The translations under genes were made by a program, and so were the position numbers. From NCBI GenBank assembly GCA_030272155.1, contig CP126191.1:4858501-4922500 (forward strand): DNA of 64,000 bases, in the 5' to 3' direction. The DNA is from Tetradesmus obliquus. Its lineage: Eukaryota > Chlorophyta > Chlorophyceae > Sphaeropleales > Scenedesmaceae. The notes below the pieces were generated by a model. That model had not been told where the DNA came from. It ran no database searches and saw only the letters and a program-made list of their open reading frames with translations. Positions 49,240 to 61,800 of this stretch are shown here, in pieces (position 1 is the first letter of the stretch; the number at the start of each line of letters is the position of its first letter).

Positions 49240-50420
49240 CAGAGGCATATGCTGAGTCACTCCCGTCCCATTCCTCAGGAGGCCTAGACTTGAAGCCACA
49301 TGCAGCAAAAGGAGTCAGTTACCTTGCACACACAACTCAACATGAACAGCACGCCGTGCACGATAATGTCAAACACATACACTGCCAAACACACTGCCTC
49401 TGATAAAGGGGTCGGCGGCAGCATCCACAGCTGTCACTGCATGCACCAATCGTCACGACAGTCGACTGTGATGCTGGCGCAGCGAGCTGACCTCGGACGG
49501 CCAACATGGTAGAGCACCAGCGGCCAGCATCATGCAGCCCTGCCATGCCCGCCGCTCCTGCCAGCGACAGTGTCAGCGTGACAATCACGGTGTTGCGCAA
49601 ACAGGGCAGCGTACCCTCAGCAAAGAACAGAGGCACAGCGAGGTGCACAACTGTGGCGCGCACATGTCGCGGCACTCCATGCTGCTCAAACAAGGACTCT
49701 GTGTCACTCAAACAAGGACCTATTGCGAGCAGTACTTTCACCATCTGTACACATCTGCTATACACTAGAAAGACTTCTGACAACAGCTGACACTCACAAC
49801 ACCTCTGCATGGCATGCACTTTGCAATACTCTGTAACAAAAGGTAACATGCGCAAAGCTGTTGCCTTGCAGCCCATGGCCCGGGGCTTGAGGTGGCCACC
49901 ACACACCTTCAGTCACACCACCTCATCACAGGTCCAAGACTGGCTCCACCCAACCTAATGTGCACCGTCGGCTGCCATTGACCATGGCAACCCCTCTCTC
50001 TGGAACAGCTGCACACCCACTGCAGAGCCAGCCTGTCAGATGGCATGCCTCTGCGCCAAGTTCGCCAGCACAGGGGCAGCCGGCGACATGCTGAGCAACT
50101 GCACAAAAAAAACAATGAACAAACCCATGACATAGCCGCCCTCCCTGCCACATTCACACACGGTGCAAACAGCTGCATGGTGTAGCAAAAAGTTTTGCCC
50201 CAGCCTGCCACCCTTCATGTAAGGGCAGGCGGAGCACAAAGACTCTGCCTGTCACACCTATTGTACACCCGTCCATGGCAGCTGCTTGGTGGCCATCATC
50301 CCACGTGACTGGGTTGAACCCAAAGAGACCGTTGTGTTGCAGCCAATAACTTATTGGCTGCCGGCAAGTATGTACAGCCAACATGGCACGCGACACTCAC
50401 AGACATTTCACATACTGTCT

Positions 50421-52956
50421 TCATTTGTCAAACTTGCTGCAGTACTGGCCGCCAGCATACGCCCGTAGCAGCCTGTCGCCACAGTATCCTGCATGAACAC
50501 GCGCAACATGCATAGCATCGTCAGCGCCATGGGTCAAGCAACGTCTGCATACTTGGCTGACAGTAGCCTTTCTTCAATTGCAACACCCAGGGCAACTACG
50601 CATGTCGCAAAGTGGCCTGCGCAGGCAACGCAGGTGAGCAACTGTCTGAGTATGCAAGCAGTAGTAGCAGACATCCTGTTGTAAAGAATCGATTCATTAC
50701 ACGCAGCTGGTCGGCCGTCGCTCACCTGGCACGCCGCCCTGTGCTGCCGCCTCCTCTGCTGCCAGCTCATCATTGTCAGCCAGCTCACGCAAGTCCTTCA
50801 CGCGCTTGCCATACAGCACGCCATCTGCAACAAACACAGCAGCGCATGCGCCAGCACACACGTGAGGACGCACAGCAGCATTGTCACAGCATACAGATGT
50901 GTCGGCCAATTATGCAGCCCACATGCCGGCACACCATAGACCGACAGAAAACAGTCTTGTGCCCAACACAATGCAAGGTGAGTGGTAAGGACCCCCTGCC
51001 AATGCCCTGTAAAGCAGGCAACCGCGCCAGCCGCACCTGCAGTCACCTGCCGCGGCACAGGCATCGACCCGCGGCCATACACGCCGTCTGCGTCCGTGCC
51101 TGCCTTGATGAGCCCCAGCAGCAGCAGCGCAGTCACCAGCAGGATGCCCCCCATGCCCAGCAGCGTGGAGCGCAGCTTGGCCAGTGTGGGCCGCACCTCG
51201 TATGTGGCTAGCAGCCTGTCACGCGTGAGCACCTCAGGAGGCTTCACGAAGGTCTGGCCGTCATACCTGCAGGCGTGGAGTGGTGAGCATGTCTGTGTGG
51301 TTCGTTGGAGATGAGAGTGTGTGTGCAGGTGGAAGTGAGCAAATGCGCATGTGTGTGTTTGAGGAGGCGGCGGGGTATGGCGGAGCGTGAATGCAGGACC
51401 CGGTGCATTGCTCTAAGTGGCTTCCGTTGTGTGCTTGCAGGAGCTGACTGGACGCTGCTCAACACGCTACTCGCCGGCCTTGTGCATGAGCCATAGTACT
51501 GTATCTGCAAGGGTCAACTGGGTGGCTGCTGTTGGCCGGCAGTACCCACCAGCCTGTCTCCTCGTATGGCACCGCAGCAGACAGCAGGCGGTCTCCCACA
51601 TAGGACCAGCCCAGGTAGATGCGCACCTGCACGCAGGGGAAACCGCAGCAAGCAGGTGCAGGTGAGAGGATTGCTGACCTGGCCGTGGTGAGGTGTACCA
51701 GCGTGAAGTGGCATTGGCAACCGGACCACCCTCTACTGCCACAAGCAGAACCTCAGCACTGCTACTGTAGGTGTTGCACATCTTCTGATGCAGCAACAGT
51801 AACTGGCAAGAGGGCAGTAATGTCTTTGACAGCATACATGCTGGCACTGCTATATTGGTGATGTCTGCAGCTCTTTCGCTAGGCGCTCACCATGGCAATG
51901 GCCACCACCAGGGAGCTGCCGATGCCTGCGCTCAACACAAACTCCAGCGGCTGCATGCACACCGACAACAGCGACAGGGCAGAGCCTTTCAGCCTTGTGT
52001 AGTGCAGCCTGCGTGTGGATTGCACGTGCTCTGTGTTTCTGCCTGTGCAGCTGCCACACATGGGATGGTGCAAAGGCACAACATTGTTAGGGTTACAGCA
52101 CCGCTGCTGCTGTTCTTTTTGGGAGCACAGATCACCAGCAACATGCTGCTGCGCACATCCATGATCCATGATAATATTGCGCAAGCTCACCGTTTTTGAA
52201 AATTCGAATGTCTGGTCAGCAATGGGCGCCCCTGCACATCAGGAACAGGAACGCAGTAAGCATCATGTGACTGGAGCCATACGTCACTACTTTTGCTGTC
52301 GTGTCTCTTTTGCATTTTGTAGTAGGCCGGCTGTGCTGTCCAAGCAGCTGCCAGCAGCACACACCCTGCCAATTGCTCACCAACAAATGCGAAGAAGAAA
52401 CCAAAGACCAACGCAAGCCGCTTGACATAGTCACCCAGTGGCAGGACCGCCTGCACAGATGCAAGCAGTAATGTGAGCAGCAGAATGAGCTGATGCGCTG
52501 CTGCCAAAGCGCCATGCCCAGCATTCTTGCATCTGGTTGCGCGAGCTGGTTTCCTTGGGTCATCTGCTGCTGTGGCGTCTGCACGGTACACTGCTGCCAG
52601 CAACGCTGGCTGAGCATTGTACAACTGTAGCAGTAAGTAAATTGCAGTGTGCCACGAGTTCTGACCCGCACCCATGAGTACAGCCACGCCTGCTTCAGCG
52701 CTGCCAGTTCGTTGACAGGCCGCTGGTCCTCAGGCACTGCCATCTCCAAGTCCATGGACTGCTGCGCCTGCGTGTTGTTCTGGTTTGAAGCTGCTATCCG
52801 TTGTAACAGCCTATGTTGCTGCTGTTGCTGCTGCACAACTTGACATGGCACAATTGTCTGCAGAGTGCGCTTGTGTAGGAGGCACCTGGGCCGCTGCTGG
52901 TGCTGCTGCTGCAGTGGTGCACTGCCGTGCTGCTGGCATGCCTGCTGAGACAGCAT
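50421..52956 (-). CDS. CGLD27: CGLD27/Ycf36 family protein (DUF1230)
   Basis: Plastid membrane protein conserved in the green lineage and diatoms; in Arabidopsis CGLD27 is linked to iron-limited photosynthesis. Eight exons: 52672-52956, 52381-52450, 52191-52231, 51891-51950, 51550-51626, 51037-51266, 50726-50824 and 50421-50488 (309 residues), all in phase. Marks: MAVPEDQRPVNELAALKQAW, GAPIADQTFEFSKT, PLEFVLSAG, the hallmark VRIYLGWSYVGDRLLSAAVP with YEETGWYDGQTFVKPPEVL and TRDRLLATYEVRP, a following membrane helix, and the C-terminal DRLLRAYAGGQYC. Several hydrophobic segments are present. The start at 52956 (MLSQQACQQHGS...) opens a Gln/Arg-rich leader of about 70 residues compatible with a transit peptide. 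Confidence 0.92.
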
Positions 52957-53447
52957 GCCTGCTTAATGCAATGTTCAAGGTAAATGTTACGGATTTTGAT
53001 GCCGATAATCAGCAAAGCTGCGAAGTTGACGGGTGGCAGAGGATTGGAGTGTTCTGTGTGGCCTGCCTCAAGGTCGAGCTTGACAGGCTCGCCACCTGAA
53101 CATGCACGATCTACAGTGCCAGCAGATACAAAATTGGCTTTGTCAGGCTCAGGAACGCAGGTGACACCCCCTGTCATGATGCCAGGGTTCCTCGTTCGCC
53201 ACGTTTGAAATAACAGCTGGTGCGTGCCAGGTGGCGTCCTAACCATGATGTCTTGACACCAGTCACGATAGGTTATCGAGTCGTTGTGCACTCCCCAGCT
53301 GGCCTTTGAGCTCCTGTCCTCCGTTCGGTTGCTTGACTCATACAGTGTTGTCAGTGATACCTCTGCCAGCGTGATCAGTGTGTTTGCCACGGGCCTTGGC
53401 TGCCACAATTCAAAAACTGTTGGCTTTGTTGATTGATCAGCACGAGC
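52957..53447. promoter_or_regulatory. Shared 5' region of CGLD27 and FOR20
   Basis: About 490 bases between divergent start codons. It should hold both promoters. No specific element was identified. Confidence 0.4.
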
Positions 53448-55192
53448 ATGGCGTCTGTAGGGGAGCTGAAGGATGGTAAGGCACACACCACTTGATGCTG
53501 CTTGCTGTGTGCGACAAGCACTTGTGCATGGCAGCCCTCTGACCATTGCTGTGCAACCGCAGCAATCAAGGACACGCTGGACCGCAAGGGACTACTGAAA
53601 CAGCTGCAGGTGGGCTCACTGTCAAGCAATTGTTTCCTGCATGCAAGTTGCGTGCAGGCGGGCAAGCAGCAGATACCTGCGTCCTTAATGATCATAATTC
53701 CAATAAAGTGCAGTGGAACGGATGACAACAAACCTCTAGCATAAGATTGCTGCTGCCATCGGCTCATATGCAGTTCATGTGCTCCTGTACATGCCCGCAG
53801 GGCCACATGCGAGCACAGGTCTACAAGATTCTGTTGGACGCTGAGGTGTGAGCAGTGGCAGCACTGCTGGGCTGTCACAGCAGCTTCGATGCGCTGAAGC
53901 AACAGTTTGCGATGACACCAGCTGCTGGTGCAGCTGCAGCCGTGGTACCAGCGTGCTTGCAGGATGATGCAGTGTGCAGACGCCAAAGCATGCAGCTGCC
54001 TTCCACTGCTTGCAGGAGGATGCACGCCCGGAGCCCTGCAATGAGAACCTCATCATCAATGAGCTGATACGCGAGTACTTGATCTTCAATGGATACCGGG
54101 ACACATTGTCCGTGTTCCTGCCTGGTGAGTTGATATGCCATTTCAGAAGCAGCTTGTGACCCAGCTCATCCTGTGCGTCTGAACACACACTTCTCCTGTG
54201 ACCAGCAGCGATTGCCAGGAATGTTCATGCTGCACCAACATGTATGGCGAGTGACAAACAGCAGAGTGTGTGAAGCAGCAAACGCAACTGTGTGCCGCGC
54301 TGACCCTGCTGCTATCTTCTTTGTGACTGCAGAGAGTGGGCAGCCGCAGACACGGCCGTTTGACAGAAAGTTTCTGGTGAGGATGTGCTTGTGTTTGTCA
54401 GCCTGTTGGTTACATTGCTGCAGTGTGATTGCGGGCACATCTGCAGCTGCGACCTCAGTAGCAACAATGCCCTGGAGCGACACATGCCGTCCGATGTATG
54501 CCTCCCTTCCAGTGTTCAAAGCCCGCATGGCTGCATGGTGTACCAAATGGTAGATCCCAGGCTGGGTCCTGTTTGAAGCTGCCTGCAGCCTAGCTACCAG
54601 CGGCTGATTTCAGTGCCATTCTGGGGCAGCTTGAGCCAATGGCTGTGTGATTGCAAGGCGTCATTATGTTGCATGGGCATGCTGCTGCAACGTAAAGCTG
54701 CATAACCATCAAACCAACGTAGGGTTCCGTCCCCCCTGGTAACAAAAACCAAAGCTCAAGATCATGTCATTGTTATTGTGGTTGTGCTCTGCAGGCGCAG
54801 CACCTAAACATCAACGATACACAAAGTACAGAGCAAGTGTGAGTGCATTGCAGCCGTGACTGCTCTTTGCTGAGGTTCTCAGCTGCAGCAGTAAGCCAGT
54901 CAAACACCACTCATCACCTTGTTACAAACATGTCTTACCGCCTATTACAGATCCTGTAGACTGTGGCAGCAATACCTGTCACGCTTTGAAGCAGTCTGGT
55001 CAACTGATATACTTGATGTTTTGTGTGTTTGTGTGCAGGCCACTGCTTTATGCAATGGCAGCACAGCACAGGCAGCTTGGAGCACACAAGATCAAGCAGC
55101 CAGCAACTAGCCATGCCGTGCTGGAGCAGCAGCAACAGCAGCAGCAGCAACAGCAGCCAGAGGAGCTGCTACCTGCGCGGTACCTGGAGTGA
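53448..55192 (+). CDS. FOR20/CEP20 centriolar protein (LisH)
   Basis: Small basal-body protein of the FOP/FOR20 family, needed for centriole docking and cilium assembly where studied. Seven exons: 53448-53475, 53563-53609, 53801-53845, 54016-54124, 54333-54376, 54795-54838 and 55039-55192 (156 residues), in phase. The protein begins MASVGELKDAIKDTLDRKGL, has GHMRAQVYKILLDAE, then the LisH segment NENLIINELIREYLIFNGYR with DTLSVFLPESGQP and RPFDRKFL, and VPLLYAMAAQH, all in the order of animal FOR20. The C terminus adds a poly-Gln run (about nine residues) before PEELLPARYLE. The match in both ends and length makes the model firm. Confidence 0.92.
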
Positions 55193-55708
55193 TGGCGCAG
55201 CTGAGCCAGCAGTGTGACCCTTGTCTCTGTCTTAACAAGCATCGGTGCCGCCCGCAGGCATTGTGTCGGCCTGACATTGTTTGCATCAAGCATCTCTCTG
55301 GTTCTTGTGGTGAGGTCGGCAACACAATATCCAGCGCCCACTGCAAATCTGTGCAGATAGCACACGATGCTGCTTCCTGAGTGTACAGCAGCGTGCATTG
55401 TACCATCATAGTTGGCGTCAAAGCCATTACATTGGCAGGGCTGCAGCAGATGGGCTGCCAGGGCTCAACAGAAGCGTTCACGTCCCACTTGTTACAAGTG
55501 CACCATGCCACGTTATACTTTCGCAAAGCATCACGATGCTGGCACTGTGCATCATCAGCCACACAGCATACCCCATGATGTGCATTGCACGCTATCACAA
55601 GCAACTTCCCATACATTTACAACTGCACACCAGACGTGTGCATGCACGTCTTTTTTTTATAATGCATGCTGGGCGCATGCGCGCCTCAGCACTGTAGGTG
55701 TGCACGCA
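55193..55708. other. Stretch between convergent FOR20 and MetAP genes
   Basis: 3' untranslated regions of both genes. The minus-strand UGUAA signal at 55617-55621 lies in it. No coding motif was recognised. Confidence 0.45.
55617..55621 (-). terminator. Probable poly(A) signal of the MetAP gene (UGUAA)
   Basis: TGTAA on the minus strand about 90 bases past the stop codon. Confidence 0.6.
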
Positions 55709-57590
55709 TCAAGCCACTGTGAGGATCTCGTTGCCATTGGGTGTGATGAGGATTGTGTGCTCACACTGCGCTGCCAGGCCACCATCTATTGTTGTGGCTG
55801 TCCAGTCATCCTTCCACATCTTGACCTTGTTGCTGCCTTCTACAAAGATGGGCTCTATGGTGAACGTCTGGTTTACCTGCAGTGCAGCACGCCAAAAAGT
55901 GTGTTTTACCCAAAATGAGTGTGCTGGTGGTTTGTTATTGTGTTGGGACTGTGCATGTCGGCATCTGCATGCTGCCTGGTTGCATGTTTGTCCGTACAAC
56001 ACATTGGGGTGTCGTCCCAGCTGTTTGCGTGCCGTGGCAGAAGCCTATGTTGCACAGCAAGTTTGCCAGGTCATTGCGGCAGCACTTGAGCAGCAACTTC
56101 AAGTTGCTCGGCACCCCACGTGCTGCTGCGACAGTGTAACGGACTCATGTCACAACAATCATCCTGCTGTCGCTCACCTGCATCTTATCTGGCTGCGTGT
56201 TCCTGTGGTGAAGCACCTCAGGCGCTGCATGGAAGACTGTGCCCACGCCATGCCCTATGAAGTCCCGTACCACCGTCAGCTTGTGCTTCGCCGCCACATC
56301 AGCGCACGCTGCGCCAATGGCACTGACGGGCACACCCGGCCCACACAGCTGCAGCACAAAAGGGACAGGCAGCGTCAGCTCGCGCGCACACACAAGCACT
56401 TTGTACTTACCACAAAACAAACTAGAGGAGCCATGGTGTTGCTTTAATGGCCTGAAACAACAAGACATTCTGCAAAGACTTGGCAGTTGGTGACACCTTG
56501 ATAGTGATGAACACGGATAAGGTGTTGCAATGCCCATCTTGCTGCTGCAAACAGCCAATTCACCATAGCAAAATCAGTCTGTTCTGCTAGGCTGGCATCC
56601 TAGGCCACCCCAGCTACGTAGCTGTGTTCAGCAATAATAATAATTCACCTTGATGGCTGCCTGCAGCGCCTCCTCAGTGGCCTCCACCAGCCGCTGCGCG
56701 TTCGCTGAGGGCTTGCCAACGTAGAAGGTGCGCGAGGTGTCCCCGTGGTAGCCGTTCAGGTACACTGTCACATCTATGTTGATGATGTCGCCTTCCTGCA
56801 GCGGCCTGCACGTACCAGCGGGCGATACCCACACACTGAGTGAGCAGCAAGCAAAGTGCGCGGCAATGTCGACACAAAATCCTTGCTGGAGGACGCCCAC
56901 GGCACACGGCGTGCCTGCAGCGTGCACACTGGTTGGTGTTGTACTGCTGCCTGTTGCCGCCAGCTGGTGTCCAGTGCATGGTGCTGTGTGAAGTTCGCAA
57001 GTGCACTTGCTGCGCACAGCCCCATGGTGCAGCTGCGCGCTGCTCAACAACGACACGACCACCTATGCACTGCACACTCGCATGCAGCGCAGGCGCGCAC
57101 ACCTGCCATCAGGGATTCCGTGGCACATGACCTCGTTGACGCTGGTGCACACGCTCTTGGGGAACTTGCCATAGTTGAGCGGCGACGGGTACGCGCCCCG
57201 TGCCACTGTCATGTCATGCACTGCACGGTCAATCTCTTCGGTGGTGACGCCTGGCCGCACCAGCGTGCCTGCATAGTTCAGCACCTCTGCTGCCAGCTTA
57301 CAGGCAGCCCGCATCTTGACCAGCTCCTGCAGCAGCAGCGCAGCAGCCAGGGCAGAAGGCAAATCACGATGCAGCTGCTGGTATAGTTTTGGGTGTGCCG
57401 GCACTGCCTCGTCTGAGTACGCGCCGTTGGGGCACATATCAATGTGTCGCTGGTGTGGCTTGCTTGACGCCATGATGAGCCTGGCTGGTGAAGTGTGCCG
57501 GGTGCCATGCCAGGGCACCTGCTGCCAACACCTGCATGGCATGACCAGCACAGCTAGCACACCCCTTCACAAATACTGTGGCGGTTGCTG

Positions 57591-57636
<46 letters not shown>

Positions 57637-57953
57637 CATTGCAGTTTGATACGCGGTATCAGCTAAGGCTAGCATGTTAAATGCTGGAAGCGTGACCGCA
57701 CCTCTGGTGTGTGTACTTGCGGCCGCCTGTCAACTGACGGCAGCTTCCCAGAGTCTGCATATGGCGGCCGCTTGATCTCAGGCGGAACTGGGCGCATGGG
57801 CGTCACCGGCAGCATTTTCAGCGGCTCCCGCCCGCTGCGTGACGGAAGCGAAAGAATAGCAGTTGGACGGGGCAACAGAGCAACATAGGCTGCCCAACCA
57901 TTGCACCGGCAGTGAATGCTCCACCTTGGCAAGGGCAGTGCTGTGACGTGCAT
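55709..57953 (-). CDS. Methionine aminopeptidase, type I
   Basis: Removes the initiator methionine from new proteins. Exons on the minus strand: 57702-57953, 57103-57326, 56649-56805, 56178-56348 and 55709-55876 (323 residues), in phase. All five metal ligands of the family are visible: the Asp of [12 protein letters not shown], the Asp of HGDTSRTF, the His of [10 protein letters not shown], the Glu of FTIEPIF and the Glu of [30 protein letters not shown] is the type I signature region. The zinc-finger domain of cytosolic MAP1A is absent, and [17 protein letters not shown] matches plastid/mitochondrial forms. The ATG at 57953 gives an Arg/Ser-containing leader ([17 protein letters not shown]); however TTCCGTCACGCAG near 57836 could be an acceptor, with another first exon upstream. 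Confidence 0.92.
57592..57633 (+). repeat. (CTG)14 microsatellite in a MetAP intron
   Basis: Fourteen CTG units, read as CAG in the minus-strand transcript, in the middle of intron 57327-57701. Confidence 0.95.
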
Positions 57954-57989
57954 GCTGAACTGGTGCCTGCTGCTGCAGCAATGGCCAAA

Positions 57990-58032
<43 letters not shown>

Positions 58033-58827
58033 TCATTGGCTGTTTACATGCTGAGCCTTGCAGAACAATGTGCACATCACCAAGAGCAGCTTTGCTGCAT
58101 TTGGACCACTGCCATGCCCAAACTTTAGGCCCTCAGGCTGACAATGAGGAAAGCACCACTGCTCTGTGTGCAATCAAGATACTCACTTCCAGTAATCCTT
58201 TGACTTTATTGGCGACTTGAGTATGCCAAAGCCTTTGCCAGCTGCTACATGCACACAGCGTTGGCTGGCTGGGCGGGCAGCAGCAATGAGCCGCTGGTTG
58301 CTGCTGCTGAGCAAGCAGCGGGACATGCCCGCCTGCTGCATGCTGCACGACGCGGCTACGCAGGTGTAACAGCAAGTGATAGCAATGTAGTTGCAGAGAT
58401 GAAAGCTCTCACGGCAAGTTTGTGTGCAAGTGCCTGAGCAGTCACTGAACAGATGCCGGAAGCAATAGCTCGGACGCTGGGATCTGCTTAGATGTCTTCA
58501 AACACAATGAAAACAGTAGCGAAGCATACAAAAGGATTTATCGCAACCTCTTCAGCGAAATGCCGTTGGATGACACTTGGCATGTTATTTCTGCATCGGA
58601 CGTGTGTCGCACGTATCGTCATCTTTGCAACTTGACAACGTAAAAATCTCAACAAGGCAGTCAGGTGCTGGCTGCTTCAGGCTCCAGGCACAAAATCGCT
58701 CGTAACGCCCAGATTGAACAAACTCGTTCGCAGCAATTCCGTTCTCCCGTGCTTTGGAATTGTCTGAAGTTTGAAAGATATGTCGCTTTATAGGGGCTAG
58801 GTTGTCCAAAGCCGATCCACGACCTTG
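57954..58827. promoter_or_regulatory. Shared 5' region of MetAP and MscS-like genes
   Basis: About 870 bases between divergent genes. It includes a CTG run at about 57991-58030 and may include an unresolved MetAP first exon. No specific element was identified. Confidence 0.35.
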
Positions 58828-61800
58828 ATGTATAGATTCCAGCAGCAGCAGGCACTCAACAGAGGACAGCTGCTGCCAATTCGGCCTAGTGCTGTTCAGC
58901 TCAGGCCAACCAGCCTGAAACGGCCTTCATTGCTGTCGCCAGGCTCATGCTATGCTGCCAGCTTGCGCGCAACACATCCAGACCTGCAGCGTGTTGCTGC
59001 CCTGTGGGGACAGCGGGCAGCGTATGACTCAGATGACTACGAATGGGAAGATCTAGCAATTGGCGGCACAGCTGCAGCAGCTGCCAGCATAGCAGCTGGC
59101 GTAGCAGCAGGTAAGGCTTAGCTTCATAGCAGGATGATGGCGCATAGTCTGCCCTTTAAAGTGGGTGTCGCCGGTTGTTGGAAAGGCTTGGTCACATCCT
59201 GGTTTTGCAAATCCTGAACTGTTTCTGTTGCATGTCAGCCAAGATATTTACGTCTGATACGTATGCACTGTTGCCAATGCTGCTGTGCGTGCTCTGTGCC
59301 ACCCTGCCTCTGTGCAGGCGCTGGGTTTCCTTCAGATGCAGCTGGCAGCACAGGAGCAGCTGGCAGCTCCAGCCCATCTGACAGCAGCAGCAGCAGCAGC
59401 AGGCGCAGCAGCAAACCACCAGCTGCACAGGACAGCAAGCAGCGGCGTGTGCGCACACAGGAAGAGGACGCCTATGAGCAGGAGCAGCAGCATGAACAGG
59501 CTCCTCCAGCTGAGAGTTATGCAGGGGGTGGCGTAGTGGGTGTGTTTGTGGCTGGCTGGATGGGCCTCATCGGCCTGGTGCTGCGGCTGCTGCAGCCGCC
59601 GATGTCGCTGGCACTGCTGGTGCTGTCGCCGCTGACGCAGGCCAGTCCTGCAAGAGCCAAGCACAAGCTGCAGAAGCTGGTGAGGGTGGCAGCAGAGCAG
59701 CGACCTGGCCAGCATCAGCCGGTAGTGTTAGTGTTTGGGAAAGCTAAGCTGGCTGTGCAAAGAAACCAAGTTGTGGCACAGCAAAGGGTGGCATGAGGAT
59801 GCTTGCTCATCTTTCATATTTGTTGGGTGGCCACGCTGGAGTCAGCAGCATACTGTTGTGGCTCAGGCTACCACCACTGCCTACTTCAACACTCCTCGTG
59901 CCTGGTGCATGCTTTCACTCAATACGCTGTTTACACCTGGATACACATGGAGACGCATGCAGCTCGTCGACTTTGCTGAGAACAGCAGAGCTCAGCTGGT
60001 GCCATCTTTCACCTGTCCTCATGTAACGCCACAGCTGCCTGCCTCGCCTGCCTTGCTTGCCTGCAGGCTGCTGAGCTGCCCGAGGGCTTCTGGGCCAAGC
60101 TGCACTTCCTGTGGGAGACGCCCACCGTGAAGAGCATCCGCATCACCGCCTCAGTGGCCAACTGGGGCGTGCGGCTGCCAGCCATCGCCGCGCTGCTGCT
60201 GACGCAGGGCAGCCTGCTGGCCAGCCAGGTGTCGCTGCCCATGCTGGCACCGCTGCTGCTGGGCACAGGTGCGGCGGCCAGCCGGTGCTGCTTGGTTGTT
60301 GTTGCCAGTTGTGGGCATGCAGCCGCTGTGAGGCCTGGCACGCTGCATGATGTTGATGCATGCACGTGCGATGCTGAGCTACGTCGAACAGTTGCATGCT
60401 TGCGTCCTCTGACTCTGCACCCTGCTGCCTGCCCTGCTGCTGCTGCCGCCGCCAGGCATGATGGTCAACAGCATAAAGAAGAACGCCTCCTTTGTGTTCC
60501 CTCGCCTGGGGCTGCTGGTGGTGCTGCTGTGGCTGCTGTGGTTCGTGAACAGCGTCATCCAGAACACCTGGATGGTGCTGCTCAAGCAGGTGAGGCTCCT
60601 GCTGGGCTTGGCTTCTTCCTTTGCTGTCGAACACACGCTTGGCTGAAACCAGTGCGCCTGCCTTGCTGAGGCAGACGCTGCCCTTGTACGGCCGTCTTGA
60701 CACCACACAACGCAACAACCAGCAACACCCGAGATTCACTGGTGCGCTTGTTGTGTGTTCTACTGCTGCATGGCGCAGGGCCGCATCGACGCGCGCACCA
60801 TGAGCGGCGCGCGCATGATCACCGAGTGCAGCAGCCTGCTGCTGGCGGGCGTGCTGGTGCTGAGCGCGCTGGGCATCAACATCAACGCGCTGCTGCTGCC
60901 CACAGGCGTGGTGCTGGCCATCGCGTCCAAGGACCTGCTGCAGAACCTCATCGCGGGTGCGCGCGGCCCTCAAGCATTGCACACGCAGTACACAAGAGCA
61001 GCGGGTCTTTGCAGCAGCTGACGCGAAGAGTGCCTTTGCAATCCTGAGGCGTTGCTGGCTAGCTCTGCTGTGTCTTTCTTTGCACAGGCTGTTGGTGAGC
61101 CACCTGATGTTGAAGCTCCTGTCTGCATTGTATGACGTTGCCGCTGCTGCGACTGCTGTTGCTGCTTGCAGGACTGTATCTGGTGCTGGTGCAGCCCTTC
61201 CGCCTGGGCGACAAGGTTGCTGTCAGCTGCAGTCTACCCACCAGCCACGCAGCAAATGGCAGCAGCGGCAGAAATGGTGCAGGCAGCTTGGCAGGCGGCG
61301 GCAGCAGCAGCAGCGGCGGCTCTGGCTTGGGCTCTGTGCAGGGCTGGTTTGAGGGCGTGTGTGAGAAGGTGGACCTGCGCTACACTGTGCTGCGGTGGGT
61401 GGCAGGACGGTGGCGGATTGTGTGAAGTCTGGCCGCTTCTAGTATGTATGATCTGTTTGCCGTCCTCAGGCTTCCCATGCATGTGCTGCACGTGCTTGCT
61501 GTTCATTTGGTTGTTGGTGCTGTGACACGCAAGCTCGTCAGCCTGTGGCAGCACAACCAAGTCACTTGCAGCGCCTGTCTGCTCATCAGCAGTGCCGCTG
61601 CTGACCATGCTGTTGCCTGCTGGTGTATGTAGGGATGGGCGGCGGCGGCTGATGGTGCCCAACAACTCTTTCATCAGCAGGGAGTTCCTGGTGTATGATG
61701 ACGTGCTGTCAGCAGACGCAGCACGCCTGGGCGGCACCAGCAGCGCCGCTGGCAGCAGGGGCAGCAGCCCCTGGCCTGGCAGCAGCAGCAGCAGCACAGC

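Larger units (their letters stand above)
49052..50420. other. Stretch between convergent SET and CGLD27 genes
   Basis: Contains both 3' untranslated regions and a 28-base direct repeat (49101-49164). No coding motif was recognised. Confidence 0.45.

Noticed and set aside
57818..58075. Poly-Ala minus-strand frame as the MetAP leader
   Set aside because: Another frame from the ATG at 57953 continues without interruption into the conserved MetAP N terminus and is simpler.
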